Of a stretch of DNA of 35,432 nucleotides, positions 8,034 to 15,682 are shown one piece after another. Made by a program: the position numbers and the translations under genes. Source of the DNA: WTAW01 sp964406575 (GTDB taxonomy: Bacteria; Acidobacteriota; Aminicenantia; Aminicenantales; Aminicenantaceae); contig CAYOSH010000039.1 in the NCBI GenBank assembly GCA_964406575.1, positions 1 to 35,432 of the forward strand. The letters run 5' to 3'. The notes beneath the pieces are model-generated. The model worked only from the letters and a program-made list of their open reading frames with translations, was not told where the DNA came from and ran no database searches. Every line of letters begins with the position of its first letter. Position 1 is the stretch's first letter.

Positions 8034-8342
8034 TTATTTTCCCCTTGCTTTTGAAGTTCTGTATTCGATAGCCTTTCGTGTTTCGAAATAGATCTGAGAT
8101 ACGAGTTTATTGAGATCCTCTTTTCCAATTTTCTTTTTCTGGAACGACTTGACAGCTCCGTAGATTTCGATCAGCGAAAAATTTGGCTTGTATTCCGGGT
8201 GTAACTCTGTGATCATCGCCATGACCGCAGCACAAATTTCAACCCTGATGATCTCAGAAAAGCTGAGCCCCGTTTGTTTAACCCCCCATTTGAGATAATC
8301 CTCGAGCCAGTCGGGTAAGAGCACTTGATACCTTTTTAGCAT
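8034..8342 (-). CDS. Predicted ribbon-helix-helix-like DNA-binding protein
   Basis: 102 residues. The N-terminus (MLKRYQVLLPDWLEDYLKW, then GLSFSEIIRVEIC) has the pattern of a CopG/Arc ribbon-helix-helix domain: a beta-strand with alternating residues, 'LP.WL', a helix, and the 'S.SEIIR' turn. The C-terminal half is helical and basic. Such proteins dimerise and bind short operators. The gene has AGGAG six bases before its ATG and a promoter at 8386-8414. A 30-bp inverted repeat covering the transcription start and ribosome-binding site (8351-8380) looks like a site for autorepression. No toxin gene is adjacent, so a toxin-antitoxin role is not supported. Confidence 0.6.
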   Translation of the reverse strand: MLKRYQVLLPDWLEDYLKWGVKQTGLSFSEIIRVEICAAVMAMITELHPEYKPNFSLIEIYGAVKSFQKKKIGKEDLNKLVSQIYFETRKAIEYRTSKARGK

Positions 8343-8350
8343 TGTGATCT

Positions 8351-8380
8351 CCTAAAAATATAATAGCATATTTTTTTAGG
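8351..8380. promoter_or_regulatory. Inverted repeat over the start of the RHH-like gene (candidate operator)
   Basis: CCTAAAAATAT (8351-8361) faces ATATTTTTTTAGG (8368-8380), differing only in A/T run length. It lies between the -10 box and the start codon of the minus-strand gene and includes part of its Shine-Dalgarno. Confidence 0.5.
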
Positions 8381-8385
8381 CAGAA

Positions 8386-8414
8386 ATAATATATTAATTG
8401 ACAAGCACAAGCAA
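8386..8414 (-). promoter_or_regulatory. Sigma-70-like promoter of the RHH-like gene
   Basis: Minus strand: TTGCTT, 17-bp spacer, TATTAT. Predicted start near 8379, at the edge of the inverted repeat. Confidence 0.5.
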
Positions 8415-8543
8415 ATCGCTTATTTTTATTAGTGCGTTAGGTAGTAAGCATTGTACTAATATATTTATTGTTATTTAACATATTTTAGGAAGTATCGAAT
8501 CCAATCGGGAATTTCCCGATCAGCTGAAGAAGGTGTAGGAACA

Positions 8544-8578
8544 GCAAAAGGGGAGTTAAGGATGGGCCTTGTCCATCT
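8544..8578 (+). repeat. Partial inverted-repeat element
   Basis: TGTAG, AGCAAAAGGGG and GGATGGG appear in the order and spacing of the left half of copy A (5290-5320), but no terminal inverted repeat is present. Confidence 0.4.
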
Positions 8579-8636
8579 CGCCTGAGTAGCGCCAAAAATA
8601 ATTTATACCGATAGAAAAATTTCCGCATGAGAAGAG

Positions 8637-8713
8637 GTGCTGGCTGTTTTGGGGAAAATAAGCAAAAGGGGGATATGAAATGTTTTAAGGTGGGCGCCCT
8701 GCCCAGCCAGCAC
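8637..8713 (+). repeat. Inverted-repeat intergenic element, copy B
   Basis: Perfect 10-bp terminal inverted repeats, GTGCTGGCTG and CAGCCAGCAC. It shares GGGGAAAATAAGCAAAA with copy C and the AGCAAAA-GGGG core with copy A. Confidence 0.65.
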
Positions 8714-9000
8714 AACAAGGCTCAATTGTTTATATCACATCTTTCCCAAAAAAGTAAATAAATTTTTTAATCGATGATTATTTGACTATCACCCAAAATT
8801 TTCTTATATTTTATTCTCTTGAAAATAATCAATTTTTCGCCTCACCTGTATTTTCATAATAACGTTTGATAAGCTTATGGACATATCTTGCCTTTATGCA
8901 CAGCACTCTTCGTTTCTTCCATCGAAAAGCGTTCATTTGGATTCACCTAGAAGGATGTGCAGACTCAATGCTGTAAAATTTTTTTGGAGGTTCAAGAACA

Positions 9001-10224
9001 ATGAAAAAAGTGGCAGATATTTTACCTGGACTCTTATCCAATAACTCAAAGGTCTTAAGACGTTCTGAGATTCGTGAGCTTCTCAAGCTCACAAGACAGC
9101 CGGGAGTTATTTCATTGGCGGGAGGATTGCCCTTTCCTGGGCTTTTCCCGCTTGAAGAATTGAAAGACATCGTGGCGACGGTTTTGGATAGGGAAGGTGG
9201 CCAAGCCCTTCAATATGGCCCGACAGAGGGGGATCCCCGGCTGATCGAATGGCTTGTTCAGTGGATGAGAAACCAGGAGGGAGCTGAGATCGATCAGAAC
9301 TATATCCTCATCTGTTCCGGTGCGCAACAAGCATTGGACCTTATTGGCCGCGTTTTCATCGATCCCGAAGACCCCATCATCGTCGGCCTGCCAACCTATC
9401 TTGGTGCAATTCAGGCTTTTATGGGTTATAGAGCAAATCTCATTGGCGTGCCCGTCGATAAGCAGGGTATGGATGTGGATAGGGTGGAGAAAATCTTGAA
9501 GGAATTCGCCAAAAAAGGGCATAAGGTCAAGTTTATCTACATCGTCCCCGATTTTCAGAATCCTGCAGGAGTGACCCTGAGCCTTGAAAGGAGAAAGAGA
9601 CTTCTCGACCTCTGCTACACATACGATACTGTGACTGTTGAAGACAGCCCTTACCGTGATCTAAGGTATGAGGGGGATGCCCTTCCCATGGTCGGGCCCA
9701 TGGACAAAAGAGGCTATGCCTTTTCTTTACACACGTTTTCGAAGATATTTGCGCCAGGACCCCGTTTGGGTTGGATCGTGGCCAATCCGGCGATCATGGA
9801 CAAGCTGGTGATGGCCAAGCAGCCTGCTGATTTGTGTACATCTTCTTTTGCACAGGCGATACTGTTCGAATATCTCAATCGCGGTCTTCTTAAGCCTCAT
9901 ATTACAAAATCTATCGATTACTATAGAAAAAAACAGCAGGCCATGCTCGAGGCCCTGGATAGATATATGCCCAAGGATGCAGGGATTGACTGGACTCATC
10001 CTGAAGGCGGGCTATTTTTGTGGATGTGTTTGCCTGAGCACATAGATACGGACGCCCTGTTTCCTAAGGCCGTCGAAAAAAAAGTGGCCTATGTAATGGG
10101 CTCAGCTTTTCATTTTGACAGGAGCGGAAGGAATACATTGAGGCTGAACTTTTCGTATCCTTCTGAAGAGCAGATCGATGAAGGGATAAAACGTCTGGCT
10201 GACCTCTTCAAAAAAGAGCTGTAA
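9001..10224 (+). CDS. PLP-dependent aminotransferase, class I/II (2-aminoadipate/MocR-like group)
   Basis: 407-residue fold-type-I aminotransferase. Landmarks are QYGPTEGDPRL (70-81), PDFQNPAG (183-190, Asn that contacts the cofactor), EDSPYRD (214-220, Asp that holds the pyridine nitrogen), and the Schiff-base lysine Lys 248 in THTFSKIFAPGPRLGW-type context (here LHTFSK), with Arg 255. The C-terminal TLRLNFSY holds the substrate-carboxylate arginine. This subgroup includes 2-aminoadipate and aromatic/branched-chain aminotransferases; specificity is not readable. GGAGG lies ten bases before the ATG. Its stop overlaps the start of the antiporter remnant (TAATG), and a lysine-6-dehydrogenase-like gene follows, which would fit lysine/aminoadipate breakdown. 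Confidence 0.9.
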   Translation: MKKVADILPGLLSNNSKVLRRSEIRELLKLTRQPGVISLAGGLPFPGLFPLEELKDIVATVLDREGGQALQYGPTEGDPRLIEWLVQWMRNQEGAEIDQNYILICSGAQQALDLIGRVFIDPEDPIIVGLPTYLGAIQAFMGYRANLIGVPVDKQGMDVDRVEKILKEFAKKGHKVKFIYIVPDFQNPAGVTLSLERRKRLLDLCYTYDTVTVEDSPYRDLRYEGDALPMVGPMDKRGYAFSLHTFSKIFAPGPRLGWIVANPAIMDKLVMAKQPADLCTSSFAQAILFEYLNRGLLKPHITKSIDYYRKKQQAMLEALDRYMPKDAGIDWTHPEGGLFLWMCLPEHIDTDALFPKAVEKKVAYVMGSAFHFDRSGRNTLRLNFSYPSEEQIDEGIKRLADLFKKEL

Positions 10225-10471
10225 TGGATTACAGGTGGCTATCTCTAATCCCTCCGCTCCTAGCCATACTCCTCGCATTCCTGACGAGAGAGCCGGTCTT
10301 CAGCCAAGCGTTGGCCTGTTTGGCCGGTGTCCTGATGATGGGACAAGGATTGCTCGGTTTTCAGGAGCTCCTGGCTAAAGCTCTCGGAAATCGGGATATT
10401 AAGTGGGTCTTCATGCGCTGGTCGTGGCGGCAGTGGTGTCGGTGTTCTACATTGCTTTAGGTCTACTGTAG
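10224..10471 (+). pseudogene. Na+/H+ antiporter NhaC family, internally deleted remnant
   Basis: The first about 57 codons (MDYRWLSLIPPLLAILLAF, then EPVFSQALACLAGVLM and ALGNRDIKWV) match the N-terminus of NhaC-type antiporters, which are normally about 450-520 residues. In a different frame, bases 10409-10471 encode LHALVVAAVVSVFYIALGLL and a stop, the kind of last helix that ends NhaC proteins. So roughly 400 codons of the middle are missing and the two ends are out of frame, joined around 10405-10412. The start is translationally coupled to the aminotransferase (TAATG), showing that the intact antiporter was once an operon member. No transport function can remain. Confidence 0.7.
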
Positions 10472-10519
10472 GAAAATCACAGTACGGATTGAAAAACTGC
10501 ATTATAAGAGGAGTTCGAC

Positions 10520-11677
10520 ATGAGTCATTTTTTGGTTCTGGGAGCTGGGAAGATGGGAGTTGTTCTGGCTAAAGATCTTATTGAGAGTGGTTCCGACTAT
10601 AGGGTCACGCTCGTAGATGTTGATTTTAATGCGCTCAAGCGTGCAAAAGAGTTTATCCAGAGCGATAAGCTTGAAAGTTTGCAAGGGGATATCGAAGACC
10701 AAGAACAGAGAGAAAAGGTCATGTTAGACAAAGATGTTGTACTTTGTGCTTTACTCCATCGTCACAGTCTCCCTGTTCTTGAGTCGGCCGTCCGGTTAGG
10801 CGTTCATTTTGTGGATGTTGTGGGGGAATTTACGCTGGAGCGTCTTGATTTTGATGAAGAAGCGAAGAATAAATCCATTACTGCGCTTTCTGGATGTGGG
10901 GTTTCGCCCGGGATCACCAATGTGTGTGTGGGAAGGGGAGCAGAGATTCTGGACGAGACAGAGAACGCATTGATTTATGTCGGGGGGAATCCTGTGGAGG
11001 CAAAGCCCCCTTTGAAATACCGGATCGTCTACGCTGTGAACAGTTTGCTCGGTCTGTATGAGAGGAAGGCGTTGATTTTGAAGGATGGAAAACTGATAAA
11101 AGTGGAGGCTCTGTCGGCTGTGGAGCCAATCGACTTTCCTCCGGCATTTCCCGAGATGGAGTGTTTTTATACGGATGGATTGAATTCGCTGGCGCATACC
11201 ATGCAGGGAAAGATAACGGGTGAGCTCTCAGAGAAGACAATCCGTTATAAGGGACATGCTGCAGAGATCCAGACACTCAAGGAGTGTGGCTTTTTCTCGA
11301 GAGAAGAGATAGAAATCGATAACACAAAGATTAAACCGAGGAGAGTTACAGAGTCACTTCTTGATAAAAGAATAGCATTGGGTGAGGAAAGGGATGTGAC
11401 TCTGTTGCGCGTCGTTGTATCCGGGCAGAAGTCAGGCGAATCCGCAACGCATGTATTCGAGATGGTGGATTATTTTGACAAAGAGAAAAACTATACCTCA
11501 ATGGGAAAAACTACAACGTTTCCCGCCTCGATCGCAGCCCAAATGATCCTGAATGGAGAGATCACACAGCGCGGAGTCGTTTTTCCCGAAGAGATATTTG
11601 TTGGGAATCTGTATGAGCCCTTTATTAATGCTCTAAAATCTCGTGGTGTAGAGATCACACATAAAATAGAAAATTGA
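10520..11677 (+). CDS. Saccharopine dehydrogenase family oxidoreductase, lysine-6-dehydrogenase-like
   Basis: 385 residues. The Rossmann motif GAGKMG (8-13) opens the protein, followed by TLVDVD at the end of the second strand (NAD(P) ribose site) and a C-terminal saccharopine-dehydrogenase fold with SGCGVSPGITNV in the middle. Length and N-terminus fit L-lysine 6-dehydrogenase, which oxidises lysine to the semialdehyde that cyclises to piperideine-6-carboxylate. Other saccharopine-family members of this size have unknown substrates, so the assignment is tentative. GAGGAG is six bases before the ATG. It lies 48 bp after the NhaC remnant and in the same direction as the aminotransferase, suggesting one amino-acid-catabolic operon. 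No terminator is visible after it. Confidence 0.8.
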   Translation: MSHFLVLGAGKMGVVLAKDLIESGSDYRVTLVDVDFNALKRAKEFIQSDKLESLQGDIEDQEQREKVMLDKDVVLCALLHRHSLPVLESAVRLGVHFVDVVGEFTLERLDFDEEAKNKSITALSGCGVSPGITNVCVGRGAEILDETENALIYVGGNPVEAKPPLKYRIVYAVNSLLGLYERKALILKDGKLIKVEALSAVEPIDFPPAFPEMECFYTDGLNSLAHTMQGKITGELSEKTIRYKGHAAEIQTLKECGFFSREEIEIDNTKIKPRRVTESLLDKRIALGEERDVTLLRVVVSGQKSGESATHVFEMVDYFDKEKNYTSMGKTTTFPASIAAQMILNGEITQRGVVFPEEIFVGNLYEPFINALKSRGVEITHKIEN

Positions 11678-11786
11678 AGAAAGCGGATTCGATAATCTCA
11701 GCTCAATCGTCTCCCCCACAAATACAAATTCAATGTCGAGCAGTAGAAAGCTGAAAACCCAGAATTTGACCCTTTCGGTGTTTGTC

Positions 11787-11813
11787 TTGACATTTAATCT
11801 GATAAATTATATT
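11787..11813 (+). promoter_or_regulatory. Sigma-70-like promoter of the GH172 gene
   Basis: A consensus -35 TTGACA (11787-11792) with TATATT 15 bp or TATTGG 17 bp downstream; the exact -10 is ambiguous. Leader about 65-70 nt. Confidence 0.5.
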
Positions 11814-11886
11814 GGAAAGTTAAATCAAAATTTTGAGTCATTTGTCGTTTTCATCGGTTTTAAATTTTTTTGAAGGAGGATGAGAA

Positions 11887-13035
11887 GTGAAAGGACTCGT
11901 GTTACTTATGGGATCTGTAATCTCTTTGATACTTTTAGCAGCCTTCCATTACGCCGAAGATGCCAAGTTTAATGGGCTGTACTTGCACCTGGGCAATCTA
12001 GCACAGTTGTCCCGTGCGAAAACACGCTCGATCAGCCCGGAAAATTTTACAGGAGAAAAAGGGAAAGCCGGGATGTCTGTTGACGGTCTGGCTGCCAATG
12101 CCGCCAGGGATCTCGGCCAGGAATGGAAAGTCTCTCCCTATATCAAAATACAGCCTAAACAGTCGTTTATACTCGCGGAGATCGAGGGGTCAGGCGCCAT
12201 CCAGCAGATCTGGATGACTCCCACTGGAAACTGGCGTTATTCCCTCCTGCGGTTCTACTGGGATGGAGAAAAAGAGCCTTCAGTCGAAGTCCCTGTGGGT
12301 GATTTCTTCGCCTGTGGCTGGGGCAAGTATGCCCAAGTGAGCTCGTTGCCGGTATGTGTGAATCCGGGAAGCGCCTTCAACTGTTATTGGGTCATGCCCT
12401 TCCGCAAGAGCTGTAAGATCACCATGGAAAACCTGGACGAGAAGGAAATGACCCTCTATTATCAGATCAACTACACACTCACGGATGTTCCAGAAGATGC
12501 GGCTTACTTCCATGCCCAATTCCGGAGAACAAACCCTGTGCCATATAAATCCGTTTACACGATCATCGATGGCATCAAAGGGTGGGGCCATTACGTGGGG
12601 ACATACATATGCTGGGGCTCGAACAGCACCGGATGGTGGGGCGAAGGAGAGATCAAATTCTACATGGATGGCGACACAGAGTTCCCCACCATTTGCGGCA
12701 CCGGGACTGAAGACTATTTCTGTGGCTCCTATGGGTTCGATGTGGATAACCAGTACAGAGAATTCACAACCCCATACGCTGGAATGCCCCAGGTTTTAAG
12801 GCCAGACGGATTCATGAATTCCCAGCAACGCTTCGGACTGTACCGCTGGCACATCATGGACCCCATCAGGTTTGAAAAGGATTTGAGGGTGACGATTCAA
12901 GCCCTAGGATGGAGATCGGGCGGGAGATATTTGCCCCTCCAGGATGATTTGGCCTCAGTGGCTTACTGGTATCAACAAGAACCGCACGCCAAATTCCCGA
13001 AATTGCCGGATAAAGATACGCTGGAGGTGAAATAA
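11887..13035 (+). CDS. Glycoside hydrolase family 172 (DUF2961) protein
   Basis: 382 residues with a hydrophobic N-terminal signal (about 4-20), so probably secreted or membrane-anchored. Family landmarks are present: GSGAIQQIWMT (101-111), VPVGDFFACGWG (135-146), WWGEGEIKFYMDGD (250-263) and GTGTEDYF (271-278). Glu 254 and Glu 275 are 21 residues apart, the same spacing as the nucleophile and acid/base pair of the characterised alpha-D-fructofuranosidase of this family. GH172 enzymes act on alpha-D-fructofuranosides and alpha-D-arabinofuranosides. The start is GTG, chosen because AAGGAGG stands at ideal distance and the signal peptide begins there. It converges with the isomerase gene (7 bp apart), whose operon imports a sugar. 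Confidence 0.88.
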   Translation: MKGLVLLMGSVISLILLAAFHYAEDAKFNGLYLHLGNLAQLSRAKTRSISPENFTGEKGKAGMSVDGLAANAARDLGQEWKVSPYIKIQPKQSFILAEIEGSGAIQQIWMTPTGNWRYSLLRFYWDGEKEPSVEVPVGDFFACGWGKYAQVSSLPVCVNPGSAFNCYWVMPFRKSCKITMENLDEKEMTLYYQINYTLTDVPEDAAYFHAQFRRTNPVPYKSVYTIIDGIKGWGHYVGTYICWGSNSTGWWGEGEIKFYMDGDTEFPTICGTGTEDYFCGSYGFDVDNQYREFTTPYAGMPQVLRPDGFMNSQQRFGLYRWHIMDPIRFEKDLRVTIQALGWRSGGRYLPLQDDLASVAYWYQQEPHAKFPKLPDKDTLEVK

Positions 13036-13042
13036 TATCTCT

Positions 13043-14554
13043 TTAGCGGAGTTGGTCGGGAGTGAGGTGGTCGTAGCATTCGAAGGGAATCTCCAGTTCA
13101 TTAGCTACGGCCTTCAGCTCTGAGAGATGGTCGCCAAGAACCGTGACAGGGTGATTTGAGTTGATCTTCCACTCGATCTTCCCGCAGAGCTTCAGATACC
13201 AATGGGGCCAATCCGGATTACAATTAGCTGAGCGTTCTCTCCATTGTTCTTCTGTCGGCACATCTGTCATACCTCTGCCTGCACAAAGGTAAAGCTGATG
13301 ATTCCTGTAGGAAAATCGGGCCCATGTCACGATTCCTGGGGCCCGTACAACCGCCGAACAGGTCCCTCCCCCCGAATTGAAATACATGTATGTCTGGCGT
13401 TCAGACCAGGCTCCTTCGAGAGACATATGACTTCCTCGGGCGAAAAAGGGAGCTAGTGCTCCAGAGTTCACAAACCAATAAAGACCTTCATCAGATTTCC
13501 AATAGCGAAGGTCATTGAATCCCACAGGCTCACCTCCGCTGAGAAGTTTCATAACCTGCATGGTGATGGCAGCCCCATCATCCGCCTCCGTTGACGCAAC
13601 AAAAGTCTCTCCATCAGAATCCGGCCGCAGTCTGTTGTTCAAGATTCCAAGTGCTAAGTCCGTCGCCGGATAATGCTCTACCCAATCCAACTGGTCCTGC
13701 ACGCCGATGAAATCCAGGCCGAACTGATCTTTCAACTCCAGCAGAGCATAATAAACCTTCAACTGGAAAATAACCATATCTTTGGTCAACTCCTTGACCG
13801 GGTCTTTGCCCAACCGAATATCCATTCCTTTCTCTAAGAGAAAATTCATTGCATCGACCGCCTTCTTATCCGGGATCTTCTCGGCCATCTTGAGAAGACG
13901 CAGCCCGTCGAATCCTTCTCTTGAAATTCCGAAGTACCTGAGAAAATCCGCCTCAGAGATCTTGTTCCACATCTGCATTGACCGCGGTCCTACAACCCCA
14001 TATATGAATCCTTTGAGTTGCTCGATGACAGATCTGGCCTTCTCTCGATGAACTCCACTCACCTCAACATCAATGGATTTGGGAAGGGGATAATCATAGG
14101 TTCCCTCTGATAAAAATTCCGCCAGGGCAGCCTCATACTCGTCAGGGTTGCCGAAGTTTTCGACGAACAGTCTATCGGTCCGGATGCCCACATGTTCTGT
14201 CCCTCCAACACAGGCCAAAAGTCCCACAGCCCCTGGAAAATCGGGGATCGCGCTGCCCAGCATAAGCTTTGGAACCTCTCGGGGAAGCTGCCACATAGGG
14301 CTGACAGAAAAATCCGGATAGGCCCATCCTCCCATAAAATTGATGAATCGGTCACCTTCTGCTTTTCGGATGACCCGCATCCCCTCCGCGACACTAGCAA
14401 TGGGTTTATCCGGATTGAGCACATGGGCCATCCATCCACATCCTTTTATGACATCGATCAATTTTTTCAACTGTTTTTCAGTCACAGGCCACACTTCTGC
14501 ATTAGCAGTGTCACGACTATCTAGAGGCAAATAGATATCCACAACCTTGTTCAT
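13043..14554 (-). CDS. L-fucose/L-arabinose isomerase family protein
   Basis: 503 residues, the size of this isomerase family. The N-terminal domain begins VVDIYLPLDSRD; the catalytic part has DFIGVQDQLDW and STEADDGAA, where the Glu and Asp residues are expected Mn2+ ligands, and a C-terminal barrel. Family enzymes interconvert aldose and ketose (L-fucose/L-fuculose, D-arabinose/D-ribulose, L-arabinose/L-ribulose). Which sugar is used cannot be read. AGGAGG precedes the ATG. It is the last gene of the sugar-import operon, 146 bp after the binding-protein gene, and faces the GH172 gene, so it likely processes the imported monosaccharide. Confidence 0.82.
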   Translation of the reverse strand: MNKVVDIYLPLDSRDTANAEVWPVTEKQLKKLIDVIKGCGWMAHVLNPDKPIASVAEGMRVIRKAEGDRFINFMGGWAYPDFSVSPMWQLPREVPKLMLGSAIPDFPGAVGLLACVGGTEHVGIRTDRLFVENFGNPDEYEAALAEFLSEGTYDYPLPKSIDVEVSGVHREKARSVIEQLKGFIYGVVGPRSMQMWNKISEADFLRYFGISREGFDGLRLLKMAEKIPDKKAVDAMNFLLEKGMDIRLGKDPVKELTKDMVIFQLKVYYALLELKDQFGLDFIGVQDQLDWVEHYPATDLALGILNNRLRPDSDGETFVASTEADDGAAITMQVMKLLSGGEPVGFNDLRYWKSDEGLYWFVNSGALAPFFARGSHMSLEGAWSERQTYMYFNSGGGTCSAVVRAPGIVTWARFSYRNHQLYLCAGRGMTDVPTEEQWRERSANCNPDWPHWYLKLCGKIEWKINSNHPVTVLGDHLSELKAVANELEIPFECYDHLTPDQLR

Positions 14555-14700
14555 CAGAAACCTCCTTTTTTACTTAAAGGGCATCATTTTGATCAATTGG
14601 ATTTAGTCTACGTATGGTGTACTTCCAAAATCGTGACGGCGTGAATACATCTTTTTGTGTCGCTCATCAAGGTTTTGAAAATACATGCTCTGCGGATTTA

Positions 14701-15666
14701 TTATTGGATAAGTTCTCCACCCTGTGCGATATTCTCTCGGGTGAATACCCTGGATGGCAGCGTGATCTCTTTGGAGACACTTATTCCACTCAAGATCTCA
14801 AGAGCGCTTTGAATGGCTTCTTTTCCTCCAGTGGGATACTCAAAGCTGGCGGCCAAGATCCCTTGCTCGACGTAAATTTTTCCTTCTTGAGGCAAAGCAT
14901 CGATTCCCACGAACAGCATCTCTTTTTCCCTGTTGGCTGCCATGGCTGCCAGGTACGCTCCATGGGCACCAGGATCATTATGGGCATAGACCAGATCGAT
15001 TTGGGGGAATCTCGCCAATGCGGATTCCATTTCTTTCCGTGCTGCAGGTTCAAGCCATTTCATGTCCGCTTCAAAGATGACTTCGATCGCGCTATCCGCA
15101 ATGCCTTCGCGAAAACCCGTATGACGGTCCTGTCCGGGTGTAGAGGTCATCAATCCTTTCAGTTCGACGACCTTGCCTTTCCCTCCCAATTTTTTAACGA
15201 TCCACTGCCCGGCCGCCTTCCCGATGATCTTGTTGTCGGCACCGATAAAACTCGTGTATTTGTCCCCGAGAACTCTCCTGTCGAGAACAATAACAGGGAT
15301 TCCCTTTTCATAAGCTGCCGCCACAGGTTGGGTCAAAGGGGCAGCTTCTTTAGGCGAAACAATGATCAGGTCCACTCCAGCGTTAATGAACTCCTCGATC
15401 TGTGCTCTCTGCTTGAGAGAATCATTTTGCGCATCTTTATAGACCACCCGGATCTCTGGATATTTTCCAGCTTCGTTTTTGATATCCTGGTTCATCTGAA
15501 CCCGCCATGGTTCACCCAGGTTGCACTGGCTCATGCCGATGGTCCATTTTCGGCCGACCTCCTCTTTTGTCTTCTCCGAAGCTTTTGCTTGCTCTGTTTT
15601 TCCGCATCCGGAAGCATTCATCAGAGCGATGAATATTCCGAATAGCAGCAAATATCGCCTCATCAT
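14701..15666 (-). CDS. Sugar ABC transporter substrate-binding lipoprotein (RbsB/periplasmic-binding-protein 4 type)
   Basis: 321 residues with a lipoprotein signal ending NASGC (Cys 21), so tethered outside the inner membrane. The mature part has the two-lobe type I periplasmic-binding fold: GMSQCNLGEPWRVQMNQDI at the start, VIVLDRRV, FIGADN, VYAHNDPGAHGAYLA and FVGIDALPQEG. This is the ribose/galactose/autoinducer-2 group (PF13407), which binds monosaccharides. AGGGAG lies upstream of a double ATG (15666 or 15663). It sits 16 bp after the permease gene and completes a three-part importer. A long open frame on the opposite strand (14614-15645) is a codon-bias shadow. Confidence 0.92.
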   Translation of the reverse strand: MMRRYLLLFGIFIALMNASGCGKTEQAKASEKTKEEVGRKWTIGMSQCNLGEPWRVQMNQDIKNEAGKYPEIRVVYKDAQNDSLKQRAQIEEFINAGVDLIIVSPKEAAPLTQPVAAAYEKGIPVIVLDRRVLGDKYTSFIGADNKIIGKAAGQWIVKKLGGKGKVVELKGLMTSTPGQDRHTGFREGIADSAIEVIFEADMKWLEPAARKEMESALARFPQIDLVYAHNDPGAHGAYLAAMAANREKEMLFVGIDALPQEGKIYVEQGILAASFEYPTGGKEAIQSALEILSGISVSKEITLPSRVFTRENIAQGGELIQ

Positions 15667-15682
15667 TTCTGCATCTCCCTTC

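Larger units (their letters stand above)
8343..9000. other. Long intergenic region with repeats
   Basis: 658 bp without a gene. From left: the palindrome and promoter of the RHH-like gene (8351-8414); AT-rich DNA; a perfect 17-nt palindrome (8514-8530); a partial (8544-8578) and a full (8637-8713) copy of the inverted-repeat family; then AT-rich DNA to the aminotransferase ribosome-binding site (GGAGG at about 8986). An open frame on the minus strand at 8485-8718 only reads through the repeats. Confidence 0.6.

Noticed and set aside
8034..8342. Toxin-antitoxin module reading of the RHH-like gene
   Set aside because: No toxin-sized partner gene lies on either side: the neighbours are a convergent lipoprotein and a 658-bp non-coding stretch.
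8485..8718. 77-codon minus-strand frame
   Set aside because: It consists of the partial and full inverted-repeat elements; the translation has no conserved features.
8878..8892. Possible sigma-54 site before the aminotransferase (TGGACATATCTTGCC)
   Set aside because: GG and GC are 11 rather than 12 bases apart and the hexamer is poor; sigma-54 does not tolerate spacing changes well.
14614..15645. Long plus-strand open frame (343 codons) opposite the sugar-binding protein gene
   Set aside because: It is antisense to a clear periplasmic-binding lipoprotein; it has no family motifs and is a codon-bias shadow.
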